Source: Bradyrhizobium_A sp052115025
Lineage (GTDB): Bacteria; Pseudomonadota; Alphaproteobacteria; Rhizobiales; Xanthobacteraceae
Assembly (NCBI RefSeq): GCF_052115025.1
Contig: NZ_JBFRFW010000012.1
Location: 124,001 to 188,000, forward strand
DNA length: 64,000 nucleotides
Reading direction: 5' to 3'
Shown: piece by piece, positions 53,301 to 62,222 of the stretch
How the letters are laid out: each line of letters opens with the position of its first letter
Position numbering within the stretch: the first letter of the stretch is position 1
Notes under the pieces: model-generated
What the model was told of the DNA's origin: nothing
Database searches by the model: none
Seen by the model: only the letters and a program-made list of their open reading frames with translations
Translations under genes and position numbers: made by a program

Positions 53301-54644
53301 TCAGGTCTTGTAGTAGCCGGCGCGCGTCAGGACCGCCTTGATCTCCGATGCGGCGGTCTCCATCGCGGGCCCGATCTGCGCCTTGCCGGTCGCGATTTCC
53401 GACAGCCGCAGGCCCAGCACCTTCTCGGAAATCTCGGTCCATTCGTTGATGATCGGGCGCCAGTCGGGATTGGAGATTTCCAGGCACTGGCGATAGACAT
53501 CGACAGGATAGATCTTCTTCACGTCGGGATGATCGAGCGTCGCCCAGCGCGTCGGCTGGCCGCCCTGCGCCGTCACCCGCACGTCCTGCGCCGCCGCCGT
53601 CATCCACTGGATGAAGGCGAACGCTGCGTCGCGCCGGCCCGAATTCCTGGGGATTGCCATGCCGAAACCGCCGAGTTCGCCGGAATGACGCACCGCCTTG
53701 GGATGCACGAGATAGCCGACGGTGTCCGTCACTTTAGAGCGCGCCGGATCGCGCGCCGGGCCGAAGATCGAGATGGTGTCGCAGTACATCGCCGCCTGCC
53801 CCTGCAGGAAGGCATTCATGCACTGGCCGAAATCGAACGCGGCGCCGCCGGCGGGGCCGGTGTCGATAAACGTCTTGTAGACTTCGGTGGCGCGCAGCGC
53901 CGGCGCCGCCGCGACCTGCGGTGCGAACCGATCGTCGATCACCTGGCCGCCATACGGCGACAGGTGGTTGAGCCAGCCCGCCGTCACCTGGTGGCCGGCC
54001 TGCGCGCGCTGCGCGAGGCCGCCCATGCCGCCTTCCTTGTCCTTGATGACGCGCGCCGCGGCCAGCATCTCGTCATAGGTGCGCGGCGGCGTCAGGTCGT
54101 GTCTGGCGAAGATGTCCTTGCGGTAGGCCAGCACGCTGCATTCGGCGCCGTAGGGAATGCCGTAGAGCTTCGCACCCGGCCCGGGCAGGTAGCCGCGCGG
54201 CCCGCCGACGAGGCCGAGCCCTTCATAGTACGCCTTGATGATGCCGGCGCGGTCGTAGTCCTTCATCGCCAGCCGCTCGTCGGCGAACAGCGGCTCCAGC
54301 TCGGTCAGGAACTGACGCTGGACGTATTCGGTCTTCCACATGATGACATAGACGACGACGTCGTAGTCGCCCTGCGGCTTGCTCATCTGCAGCACCTGCG
54401 CGTCCTTCATCCGCAGGTACTGCATCTCGTCGAGCTCGACCTTGATGCCGGTGGCGGCGGTGAAGTCGGGCAGCAGCTTCTTGGCCGCTTCATAGTGCGG
54501 ATGCGCCGGCCAGTTGACGACGATGGTCTGGCCCTTCAGGGCCGCCCAGCCGCTGTCCGCGGCGCGGGCCACGACGGGCGCGGCGAACGCCGCCACCGCC
54601 GATCCGAGTGAAGCCTTGAGAGCCGTACGACGTGAAATGCCCAT
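53301..54644 (-). CDS. Carbohydrate ABC binding protein, Tat-type signal
   Basis: Extracellular solute-binding protein family 1, 447 aa. The N-terminus MGISRRTALKASLGSAVAAF has twin Arg followed by a hydrophobic stretch and AAPVVARA cleavage region. Fold markers: WPAHPHYEAAKKLLPDFTAATG, KLYGIPYGAECSVLAYRKDIF and FIQWMTAAAQDVRVTAQGG. GGGGAGGA precedes the ATG. First gene of the operon and divergent from lacI. No ATPase gene follows, so a shared ATPase is likely. Confidence 0.92.
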   Translation of the reverse strand: MGISRRTALKASLGSAVAAFAAPVVARAADSGWAALKGQTIVVNWPAHPHYEAAKKLLPDFTAATGIKVELDEMQYLRMKDAQVLQMSKPQGDYDVVVYVIMWKTEYVQRQFLTELEPLFADERLAMKDYDRAGIIKAYYEGLGLVGGPRGYLPGPGAKLYGIPYGAECSVLAYRKDIFARHDLTPPRTYDEMLAAARVIKDKEGGMGGLAQRAQAGHQVTAGWLNHLSPYGGQVIDDRFAPQVAAAPALRATEVYKTFIDTGPAGGAAFDFGQCMNAFLQGQAAMYCDTISIFGPARDPARSKVTDTVGYLVHPKAVRHSGELGGFGMAIPRNSGRRDAAFAFIQWMTAAAQDVRVTAQGGQPTRWATLDHPDVKKIYPVDVYRQCLEISNPDWRPIINEWTEISEKVLGLRLSEIATGKAQIGPAMETAASEIKAVLTRAGYYKT

Positions 54645-54769
54645 CTCGTCCTCCCCTGTGGTCTTCTCCTGACGCGCGCATGGCGGTGATGCCCGCCGTC
54701 CGCTCGCCGATCATCCGGGCGATCGCTGCAATGCGCGCCCCGGGCTTTTGCGCCTCTGGCTTTCTTCTT

Positions 54770-54785
54770 ATGTTATCGATAACAT
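54770..54785. promoter_or_regulatory. LacI-type operator between binding protein and lacI
   Basis: Perfect palindrome ATGTTATCGATAACAT with central CG, typical of LacI/GalR-family sites. The same core recurs at 55940-55953 before the b561-like/SMP-30 genes. Confidence 0.82.
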
Positions 54786-54849
54786 CGATGACGGCCCGCG
54801 ACAAGTCGCTACCCTCGCGGGAACCCGACTCAAACGATTGCTCGAAGCC

Positions 54850-55887
54850 ATGACGCGCCGCCCCAAGATGTCCGACGTCGCCCGGATCGCCGGCGTTTCC
54901 GCCATGACGGTGTCGCGGGCGCTCAAGCAGGACAGCGCGGTGTCGCCGGAAACGCGCCAGCGCATCCTCGGCATCGTCAGGGAGATCGGCTACGTCCCGG
55001 ACCAGATCGCGGGCAGCCTGTCGTCGCAGCGCTCGGGCTTCGTGGCGCTGCTGGTGCCCTCGCTCAACAATCCGCATTTCGCCGAAACCACGCACGCGCT
55101 CGCCGACACGCTGCAGACCGCAGGGCTGCAGATCCTGATCGGCTATACCAACTACGAGAGCGATCGCGAGGAACCGCTGCTCGCCACGCTGCTGCAGCGC
55201 CGCCCGGAGGCGGTGGTGCTGGTGTCGGACGGCCATTCGGCGCGGTCGCGCACGCTGTTGCGCAAGGCCGCGATTCCGGTGGTCGAGATCTGGGACTGGC
55301 CGAGCCATCCGATCGAGCACGTGGTCGGCTTCTCCAACGCCGATGCCATCGCCCGCACGGTGCATTTCCTCGCCGCGCACGGCCACCGCCACATCGCCTA
55401 TCTCGGCGAAACCAACGACCGCGGCACCCGCGGCGCGCGCCGCCGCCAGGGCTTCGTCCGCGCCATGGAGGACCTCGGCCTGCCGGCGCTGCTGCACGAT
55501 GAGGCCGCCCCGCCGATCAGCATGCTGCAGGGCCGCGCCGCGCTGCCGCGCATGCTGGCGCAGTGGCCGGACCTCGACGCGATCGTCTGCGTGTCCGATC
55601 CGGCGGCGTTCGGCGTGCTCACCGAGGCGCAGGCGATGGGCATCGACGTGCCCGGCCGTCTCGCCGTGGTCGGCTTCGGCGACTTCGAGGTGTCGCGCTG
55701 CTGCCTGCCCGCGCTCACCACCACCGTGGTCGACGGCCCGCGCATCGGCCGCGAGACCGGGCAGTTGCTGCTGGAGCTGCTCGGCCACGCCCCGCATGAC
55801 GACCACGGCGCGGCGACCGGGGATCGCAAGCCGCGCCGTATCCGCATCGACACGGCGCTGGCGCCGCGCGGCACCACCCGCGCCTGA
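54850..55887 (+). CDS. LacI-family repressor
   Basis: Regulator of 345 aa, GntR-like subgroup. Helix-turn-helix at 5-55 (KMSDVARIAGVSAMTVSRALKQDSAVSPETRQRIL), then a periplasmic-binding-like sugar domain. The start is the ATG at 54850; the frame runs further upstream through the operator but that part is not protein-like. It is expected to bind TGTTATCGATAACA both here and at 55940. Confidence 0.94.
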   Translation: MTRRPKMSDVARIAGVSAMTVSRALKQDSAVSPETRQRILGIVREIGYVPDQIAGSLSSQRSGFVALLVPSLNNPHFAETTHALADTLQTAGLQILIGYTNYESDREEPLLATLLQRRPEAVVLVSDGHSARSRTLLRKAAIPVVEIWDWPSHPIEHVVGFSNADAIARTVHFLAAHGHRHIAYLGETNDRGTRGARRRQGFVRAMEDLGLPALLHDEAAPPISMLQGRAALPRMLAQWPDLDAIVCVSDPAAFGVLTEAQAMGIDVPGRLAVVGFGDFEVSRCCLPALTTTVVDGPRIGRETGQLLLELLGHAPHDDHGAATGDRKPRRIRIDTALAPRGTTRA

Positions 55888-55939
55888 TCCCCGTCCCCGC
55901 CACGCGGCCATTGCACCGCCCGGGCCGAAACCTCTATGA

Positions 55940-55953
55940 TGTTATCGATAACA
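55940..55953. promoter_or_regulatory. LacI-type operator before the b561-like/SMP-30 operon
   Basis: Perfect palindrome TGTTATCGATAACA, identical in core to the site at 54770. It lies 47 bp before the ATG at 55987. Confidence 0.8.
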
Positions 55954-55986
55954 AAAATCGCGCCCCGGGTCGCGGCGCGCACACGC

Positions 55987-56724
55987 ATGGAGGCGGCGGC
56001 GGGGATGGACGATCGCGCGCGGCGGCGGCGAACCTGCGTGATGCTGCTGATCGTGGCCGGCGGCGGCGTCCTCGCGGCCGGCCTCGGCAGACTCGTGGCC
56101 GGCGCGCTGTCACCGGCCCACGCCGCCCATGCCGCGCTGATGATCTATGCCTGGGGCATCCTGCTGCCGGCCGGCGCCATCGTCGCCCGCTATTTCAAGG
56201 TCACGCGCGACCAGGATTTCCCGCGCGAGACCGACAACCGTTTCTGGTGGACCTGGCACCGCGTGCTGCAGACCGCCGGCCTGCTGCTCGCCACGCTCGG
56301 CCTCGCCACCATCTGGTCGATCTCTACCGCCGGCGGCGCCGGCGCGATGACGGCGCATGGCCGACTCGGGCTCACCGCGCTGGCGCTCGGCTGGCTGCAG
56401 GTCGCCGGCGCGCTGCTGCGTGGCACCATGGGCGGGCCGACCGACACGCGGCTGCGCGGCGATCACTATGACATGACGCCGCGCCGGCGGCTGTTCGAAG
56501 CCCTGCACAAGACCGGTGGCTGGCTGACACTGGCGCTCGCGGTCGTTGCCCTGATATCTGGCATGGTGCTGGCCGATGCGCCCGACCTCGCCCTCGCGGC
56601 GCTCGGCGGGCTGATCGGCCTGCATCTCGCCGCCGTCGTCCATTGCGCCTGCACCGGGCGCTGGACCGATACCTACCGCGCCATCTGGGGCCATCCGGCG
56701 CCGCGCCACGGAGCACAGCCATGA
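55987..56724 (+). CDS. Cytochrome b561-like membrane protein (CYB561-type)
   Basis: About 245 aa; start at ATG 55987 or 56005 (the latter follows a GGAGG by 11 bases). Five or six helices with conserved His in AAHAALMIYAWGILLPAGAIVARY, WWTWHRVLQTAG, MTAHGRLGLTALALGWLQ and FEALHKTGGW. This spacing matches the two-haem CYB561 domain of eukaryotic type rather than the bacterial CybB type. It overlaps the SMP-30 gene by 4 bp. Likely a transmembrane electron carrier for the neighbouring lactone/sugar pathway; partner unknown. Confidence 0.78.
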   Translation: MEAAAGMDDRARRRRTCVMLLIVAGGGVLAAGLGRLVAGALSPAHAAHAALMIYAWGILLPAGAIVARYFKVTRDQDFPRETDNRFWWTWHRVLQTAGLLLATLGLATIWSISTAGGAGAMTAHGRLGLTALALGWLQVAGALLRGTMGGPTDTRLRGDHYDMTPRRRLFEALHKTGGWLTLALAVVALISGMVLADAPDLALAALGGLIGLHLAAVVHCACTGRWTDTYRAIWGHPAPRHGAQP

Positions 56725-57626
56725 GACCGTTCGTCAGCCATGATTCCCGCTTCGACGCCCGCACCATTGGCCACGCGCTGCTGGAGAAGCTGTTCACCGG
56801 CTGCCGCTGGGCGGAAGGGCCGGCCTACTTCGCCGCCGGGCGTTACCTCGTGTGGTCGGACATCCCCAACGACCGTCTGATGCGCTTCGACGAAACCGAT
56901 GGCTCGGTGTCGGTGTTCCGCCAGCCCAGCAACAATGCCAACGGCAACACCACCGACCGCCAGGGCCGCCTCGTCACCTGCGAGCATCTCACCCGCCGCG
57001 TCACCCGCACCGAGCACGACGGCACGATCACGGTGCTCGCCGACCGTTTCGAAGGCAAGCGCCTGAACTCGCCGAACGATGTGGTGGTCAAGTCCGATGG
57101 CTCGATCTGGTTCACCGACCCGACCTACGGCATCGACAGCGACTATGAGGGCATCGCCGCGCCGTCGGAGATCGGCCGTTCCAACGTCTACCGCCTCGAT
57201 CCCGACAGCGGCGCGCTGACCGCCGTAATCACAGACCGCGTGCAGCCCAACGGCCTTGCGTTCTCGCCGGACGAAAAGACCCTCTATGTCGTCGACACCG
57301 GCGCATCGCACCAGCGCGATCTCCCCGTGACCATCACGGCCTATGCGGTTGGTGGCGACGGTCGCACGCTCGGCGCGTCGTCGACGTTCGCGACTTGCCC
57401 GGAAGGCTTCTTCGACGGCTTCCGCTGCGACATCCACGGCAACATCTGGACCTCGGCGGGGCGCGACGTGTTCTGCTACGCCCCGGACGGCACCCACATC
57501 GGCACCATCGCGATCGGCGAGATCGTCGCCAACGTCTGCTTCGGCGGGCCGCGCCGCAACCGCCTCTACATCTGCGGCCAGACCTCGCTGTACGCGATCT
57601 ATCTCAACACCCGCGGCGCGGTGTGA
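56721..57626 (+). CDS. SMP-30/gluconolactonase-family protein
   Basis: Six-bladed beta-propeller lactonase of 301 aa. Metal-site motifs: CRWAEGPAYF (Glu), NSPNDVVVKSDGSIWFTDPTYG (Asn) and PNGLAFSPDEKTLYVVDTG (Asp). Hydrolyses sugar lactones such as gluconolactone in known members. Starts at the ATGA overlap with the b561-like gene and is in the same LacI regulon as the ABC transporter. Confidence 0.92.
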   Translation: MRPFVSHDSRFDARTIGHALLEKLFTGCRWAEGPAYFAAGRYLVWSDIPNDRLMRFDETDGSVSVFRQPSNNANGNTTDRQGRLVTCEHLTRRVTRTEHDGTITVLADRFEGKRLNSPNDVVVKSDGSIWFTDPTYGIDSDYEGIAAPSEIGRSNVYRLDPDSGALTAVITDRVQPNGLAFSPDEKTLYVVDTGASHQRDLPVTITAYAVGGDGRTLGASSTFATCPEGFFDGFRCDIHGNIWTSAGRDVFCYAPDGTHIGTIAIGEIVANVCFGGPRRNRLYICGQTSLYAIYLNTRGAV

Positions 57627-57642
57627 GGCGCGGCGGTCCGCG

Positions 57643-58914
57643 TCACCACGAGCCGTAGCGCGCGACGACGCCGCGGAACAGCGCATCGCGTTCCGCGCCG
57701 AGATGCGTGCCGCTGGCATCGCCCGCCGCATCGCGGCCCACCGCCATGTGGACCATGACGAGCTTCAGCTCGGGATCGACAAAGATCGCCTGGCCATAGA
57801 CGCCGAGCAACACGAAGCGGCGGTGGCTGCCCGGCAGCAGCCAGACCTGCAGGCCGTAGCCGAGATAAGTGCTGTCATGCCAGCGCATCTGGCCGGGACG
57901 AAACGCCGGCGGCTGGCGGGCGGCATCGGTCATGTCGAGAAGATGCTCTGCGGCGACGCCCCGATGGCCGGCGGCCATGCCGTCATTGGCCAGCATCAGG
58001 CCGAGGCGACCATAGTCACGCACGGTCGCATTGAAATCGCCCTGCGCCACTTCAAGGCCATCGGACGGATTCACAAGCCAGGTAGCCCTGGCCTCGGCGC
58101 CGATCGGCTGCCAGATCCTGGCGTCGACATAGTCGCAGAGCGATGTGTGCGTCGCCGCGCGCAGCACGAGGCCCAGCACCTGCGTCTGCGCGCCGGCATA
58201 GTTGAAGCGCTCGCCGGCGGGATCGGCGCGCTCGGTAACGCTGCGCGCGGCGGCGATGTTGCCGCGCTCGCGCGTCAGCCTGTTGTGGCGCGCCCGGTCA
58301 TCGTCCGCCGCGTAGCTCTCGACAAACCGCGCGCCGGACGCCATGCGCAAGAGGTCGACGATCCTGGTGCCGCCATAGAGCGTGCCGTCGAGCTCGGGCA
58401 CGTAGGTCGCGGCGGTGTCGTCGAACGAGCGGATCGAGCCGTCCTCCAGCGCCTTGACCAGCGCCAGCGCGGTGATCGTCTTCGCCATCGAGTTCGACAG
58501 CATGCGCATGTCCGGCGTCCGGTCGTAGTTGTAGCGCTCGGCGACGATCCGGCCCTCGTGCAGCACCAGGATCGCGGTGACGCGCTGGCGCTGGAGATAA
58601 TCGTCGAGCGTGTAGGACGCGCCGCGGAAGCGATAGCCGAAATTGATCGGCGTTTCGGCCGGCAGCGGCAGCGGCGCCGATGCCGGCGCCAGCGTGCAGG
58701 ACGGCCCGAGCGTGTCGAGCGCGCTGAACGAGCCGACGAGATAGCGCTCCCGGCGGCTCTCCCGCATGCGCGGCGCAACCGGGTATCCCTCCGCCTTGCC
58801 CAGGATATCCTCGTCCGGCGCGGCGACGGCCGCCGGCGGCGCGGCGAGCAGGGGGAGGACGAACAGAGCACTCACGGCGCACAGGAGGCGAATGGCGTCG
58901 GACGGCATCGGCAT
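57643..58914 (-). CDS. Exported serine hydrolase, beta-lactamase fold
   Basis: Protein of 423 aa with a signal peptide (IRLLCAVSALFVLPLLAAPPAAVAA). Class C beta-lactamase-like: SxxK in SNSMAKTITALALV, Y-A-G in RFNYAGAQTQVLG and a C-terminal HxG-like region GVYGQAIFVD. Probably an esterase or amidase. Start ATG 58914 or 58908. Convergent with the SMP-30 gene. Confidence 0.85.
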   Translation of the reverse strand: MPMPSDAIRLLCAVSALFVLPLLAAPPAAVAAPDEDILGKAEGYPVAPRMRESRRERYLVGSFSALDTLGPSCTLAPASAPLPLPAETPINFGYRFRGASYTLDDYLQRQRVTAILVLHEGRIVAERYNYDRTPDMRMLSNSMAKTITALALVKALEDGSIRSFDDTAATYVPELDGTLYGGTRIVDLLRMASGARFVESYAADDDRARHNRLTRERGNIAAARSVTERADPAGERFNYAGAQTQVLGLVLRAATHTSLCDYVDARIWQPIGAEARATWLVNPSDGLEVAQGDFNATVRDYGRLGLMLANDGMAAGHRGVAAEHLLDMTDAARQPPAFRPGQMRWHDSTYLGYGLQVWLLPGSHRRFVLLGVYGQAIFVDPELKLVMVHMAVGRDAAGDASGTHLGAERDALFRGVVARYGSW

Positions 58915-59035
58915 GGGGCGCGGCACTCCTGCGGTTGTGACGGCGTCCCTAGCCAGCCTCGATGGCAGCACCATGACGGCGCCGACGCGACGCGCCGAAA
59001 GCCGCGGCAGCAGGATATGCGCGTCCCCGAGCCGT

Positions 59036-59389
59036 TCAGCTCCTCACATGCTTGCGCCTGACCTTGCGGCGCGGCGGATCGGCCTGGCGGGGAAACATCA
59101 CCGCATGGCAGGCGGGGCTGAGCCGCGGGCCGCTGGCATTGAGGCAGGCGACGATGTTGTCGACATCGGGGATGAAGCGGCTGCACAGGCGGAACACGTC
59201 GGGCTGGCAGGCTTCCTGCTCCTGGGCGGTGCCCGGCTGCGCCGCGACGGCCGCCGGTACGAGCAGTCCCACCGCCAGCGACACCCCGCGAACCCAGCTT
59301 CGCCACCCGCCCCCGGCGCTGTCGGCACACCTCCCGGTCATGCCGTCGACGCCGCCGATCTCGACCTCACCGCCCCCGGATCCACCCAT
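59036..59389 (-). CDS. Secreted Cys-rich-repeat small protein
   Basis: Protein of about 117 aa. Hydrophobic segment WVRGVSLAVGLLVPAAVAAQ acts as signal peptide; mature part has ACQPDVFRLCSRFIPDVDNI, then ACLNASGPRLSPACHAVM, a spacing of Cys seen in GLG1-type Cys-rich repeats found in many short rhizobial exported proteins. Basic C-terminus. Start ATG 59389 follows AAAAGGGG; an earlier GTG exists at 59404. Confidence 0.7.
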   Translation of the reverse strand: MGGSGGGEVEIGGVDGMTGRCADSAGGGWRSWVRGVSLAVGLLVPAAVAAQPGTAQEQEACQPDVFRLCSRFIPDVDNIVACLNASGPRLSPACHAVMFPRQADPPRRKVRRKHVRS

Positions 59390-59493
59390 GATGCCCCTTT
59401 TCACTGTTCAAGCCCGGCGTGTGACAACACTGCCGCAAGGCGGCGGCGCCGTCGACCCGCCATGTCGCTGGGATTGCGATGGCGTTCGGCCGG

Positions 59494-59568
59494 CCAGTGT
59501 CCCTATGGTTCTAACATTCGCAAGGAGCCCGCTGCAAAGTGATGCGANTGTNAGAACCGGGACACTAG
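59494..59568. repeat. CTAG-bounded palindromic element A, copy 1
   Basis: About 75 bp. Inner arms GGTTCTAACATTCGCA and TGCGAATGTGAGAACC (here with two N at 59547 and 59552) and outer AGTGTCCC / GGGACACT. The right end is CTAG; the left end reads CCAG, one base off. Near-identical to element A copy 2. Confidence 0.82.
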
Positions 59569-59642
59569 TGTGGTGGATCTGACATTCGCTTCAGTATCGC
59601 CGCGAGTCCNTCAAGCGAATGTCAGATCCAAAACCACACTAG
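59565..59642. repeat. CTAG-bounded palindromic element B
   Basis: 78 bp from CTAG to CTAG. Arms CTAGTGTGGT, GGATCTGACATTCGCTT and AAGCGAATGTCAGATCC, ACCACACTAG; an N at 59610. Shares the CATTCGC word and CTAG ends with element A but is otherwise distinct, so it is a related family. It shares its left CTAG with A copy 1. Confidence 0.82.
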
Positions 59643-59655
59643 AANCTTATATTTG

Positions 59656-59730
59656 CTAGTGTCCCTATGGTTCTAACATTCGCAAGGAGCCCGCTGCAAA
59701 GTGATGCGAATGTGAGAACCGGGACACTAG
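59656..59730. repeat. CTAG-bounded palindromic element A, copy 2
   Basis: 75 bp, CTAGTGTCCC to GGGACACTAG, no ambiguous base. Its right CTAG supplies the TAG stop codon of the S9 peptidase gene on the minus strand. The 322-bp gene-free stretch 59405-59726 is mostly made of these three elements. Confidence 0.85.
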
Positions 59731-61736
59731 AGGCCGGGCACCAGCTCGCCGCCGGTCTCGACCTTGAGCGTCGAACCTTTGAGATCGTCGCCGACCGGCT
59801 GGACGCGGCCGCCGAGATGCTTGCCGAGAAAGGCTTCCGCCACCGCAAAGAACGCCAGGCGGTTCACCGGCCGCGCAAAGCCATGGCCCTCGTCGCTGAA
59901 GCTGACATAGGTCACCGGCACGCCGCGTGCCTTCAGCGCCGACACCATCTGCTCGGACTCCGCCGCCACCACCCGGACGTCCTTCATGCCCTGTGCGATC
60001 AGGATCGGCCGCGTCGCGCGGTCGAGATGGTTGAGCGGCGAACGGTCGGCGAGGAAGGCGCGGCCCTCCTCGGTCGCGGGATCGCCGAGCCGCTGCTTCC
60101 AGATGCTGAACCACGGCCCCCAATAGGCCGGGATGGTCGCCATGAAGGTGTTGAGGTTGGAGATGCCGAACAGGTCGACGATGCAGGCGAACTTCTCCGG
60201 CGTCCTGGTCGCCGCGACCAGCGCCGAATAGCCGCCATAGCTGCCGCCATAGAAGCCGACCCGCGCGGGATCGGCGATGCCCTGCGCCACCGCCCAGTCG
60301 ACCGCGTCGATCAGGTCGTCATGCATCCGCCCGCCCCACTCGCGGTCCGCCGCGGTGACGAACGCTTTGCCGAAGCCGGTCGAGCCGCGGTAATTGACGC
60401 TGAGCACGGCATAGCCGCGGCTCGCGAGCCACTGATGGGTGGGGTTGAAGCCCCAGACGTCGCGATCATAGGGGCCGCCATGGATCACCAGCACCATCGG
60501 CGGCTTGCCGGCCCCGGCCGCCTCCGCCGGTCGCGTCAGGTAGCCATTCAGCCGCAACCCGTCGCGCGCCGGGATCACCACCGGCTCGAGCTTGTGCAGC
60601 GGCACGTCGGCGAGCGCCTTGCGCTGCTTGAACAGCGGGCGCACCTCATGGGTCTCGCGGTCGAGCAGCGCATACTCGCCGCTCGCGGTGTCATGCTGGA
60701 AGAACGCCGTCACGACACGGTTGCCGTAGGTGCGGCCGAGGATTTCGATATCGCCGCCGCCGCTGGCCGGGCCGAGGTCGGCGAGATCCTGCACCATGCT
60801 CGCGTCGACCACGTGCCAGCGCGCCCGCTCGCGGTAGGACATCGCCGCGACCGGACGACGGTTGAACCAGTTGACGCCGACGATGTCGGCCTCGTCGTCG
60901 GCGGCGAGCAGCGTGGTCTTGCGGCTCGCCATCTCCATGGCGAACAGCGCCGCCTTGTCGCGGCCGCGGGCATCGATGAAATAGAGCGTATGGCCGTCGG
61001 GGCTGAAGTCGAGCAGTCGCGTGCCGTCGATATCGCCGACAGGAATGGTGGCGAACGGCGACCAGTTGCCGGTGGCGTGGCGCTCCAGCACCTCGGCGCT
61101 GCCGTCCTTCGCAAAGCGCACGCCGAGCCTGAGCTGGAAGTCGCCGTCGGTAATAAGGCCGGTGTATTCGGTGTTCTCATACAGCAGATCGCTGCGGCCG
61201 TTGACAATGTTGACGCGGTAGAGGTCGAAGTAGCGCTTGTCGCGCTGGTTGTGCCGCATCAGCATGTCGGTCGGAAACTTGCGGTCGATCTCCTGTACGA
61301 ACGCCCGCACGCCCTGCGGCGGGGTCAGCGGCACGATCGCACCCGAGTGGATGTCGACGCTGGAGGCGCGCCAGTTCTCGTCGCCGTCGCGTTCCTGGAA
61401 GAAGACCAGATGACGGTTGGTCTGGGCCCAGCGATAGAACGGCGCGATGTTGCGGTCGGTGACACGCGTCACCGGCCGCGCCGACTTCAGGTCGTCGATG
61501 CGCGCCACGAACAGGTTGCGCACGCCGTCGACCGGGGCGAGCCAGGCCAGCGTCCAGCCGTCCGGACTGACGCTGACGCTGCCGATATCGACATCATCGA
61601 AAAACACCCGCCGCGGCACCAGTTCGGCCTCGGCGACGGCGCGGCCCGCCGGCCACAACGACAGCAGCGGCAGCGCGGCGCCGGCAAGCGCACCCTGGCG
61701 CAACAGGCGGCGACGGTCGATCGGAGAGACGAGCAT
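59727..61736 (-). CDS. S9-family (prolyl oligopeptidase-like) exported peptidase
   Basis: Protein of 669 aa. N-terminus DRRRLLRQGALAGAALPLLS is a twin-arginine-like signal. Beta-propeller (about 40-390) with WD-like strands (SVSPDGWTLAWLAP, DFSPDGHTLYFID) is followed by an alpha/beta hydrolase domain (about 410-650): VIHGGPYDRDVWGF (oxyanion), GFYGGSYGGYSALVAATR with the nucleophile Ser, the acid in MKDVRVVAAE and His in DEGHGFARP. Cleaves peptides in the periplasm. The stop codon is formed by the border of a palindromic element, so the last residues (ELVPGL) may have been changed by the insertion. Start ATG 61736; ATG 61748 is an alternative. Confidence 0.92.
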   Translation of the reverse strand: MLVSPIDRRRLLRQGALAGAALPLLSLWPAGRAVAEAELVPRRVFFDDVDIGSVSVSPDGWTLAWLAPVDGVRNLFVARIDDLKSARPVTRVTDRNIAPFYRWAQTNRHLVFFQERDGDENWRASSVDIHSGAIVPLTPPQGVRAFVQEIDRKFPTDMLMRHNQRDKRYFDLYRVNIVNGRSDLLYENTEYTGLITDGDFQLRLGVRFAKDGSAEVLERHATGNWSPFATIPVGDIDGTRLLDFSPDGHTLYFIDARGRDKAALFAMEMASRKTTLLAADDEADIVGVNWFNRRPVAAMSYRERARWHVVDASMVQDLADLGPASGGGDIEILGRTYGNRVVTAFFQHDTASGEYALLDRETHEVRPLFKQRKALADVPLHKLEPVVIPARDGLRLNGYLTRPAEAAGAGKPPMVLVIHGGPYDRDVWGFNPTHQWLASRGYAVLSVNYRGSTGFGKAFVTAADREWGGRMHDDLIDAVDWAVAQGIADPARVGFYGGSYGGYSALVAATRTPEKFACIVDLFGISNLNTFMATIPAYWGPWFSIWKQRLGDPATEEGRAFLADRSPLNHLDRATRPILIAQGMKDVRVVAAESEQMVSALKARGVPVTYVSFSDEGHGFARPVNRLAFFAVAEAFLGKHLGGRVQPVGDDLKGSTLKVETGGELVPGL

Positions 61737-62222
61737 GCACGGCTCCATCGGCTGCGCCGCAGCATGACGCGGCAGCGCGATCGGCGACCTCGCCGCAACC
61801 CTAGCTTGGCCCACGGGGACCGACAATCGGGCACTGCGGCCCGGCGGCGACTTTTTGACCGGCCGCGGCCGCGGCAAAAGCTGGCGCATCGGGCCTACGT
61901 ACGAACCGCAAGCCGACCGATACAATGATCCGGCGCGCGGTGACGGCGTATCACTGCGATCGTTTCGACACCCCGTCCGCGCCGCCATGACCGGCCCCGA
62001 CGGCACACGCTAAAGGCCGCTGCCTGAACGGTTTTTGCGGAATCTGCCCGTCATCTTTCAAGGCGCGTGCACCGGCATGAAAATCCCGCGGTGCCGATTC
62101 ACCAGTTGCTAACAATAAGACTTCGCGGTTGCGGACAAGACTGCGTTTACCCTGACATTTAACACGACGTGGATTGCCGCGCGGCTAGGGTCCGTCGCAC
62201 AAGTCATCGTCACCCAGAATGG
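61737..62222. other. Divergent intergenic region S9 peptidase / HerA-like ATPase
   Basis: About 486 bp. The peptidase frame continues open back to 62006 but the upstream part is not protein-like (no conserved pattern, Arg/Pro-rich). The right part (62080-62180) is AT-richer and probably holds the promoter of the ATPase gene. No clear hairpin or operator. Confidence 0.4.

Noticed and set aside
59667..61928. 753-codon + frame over the S9 peptidase
   Set aside because: Shadow frame that even starts inside a palindromic repeat.
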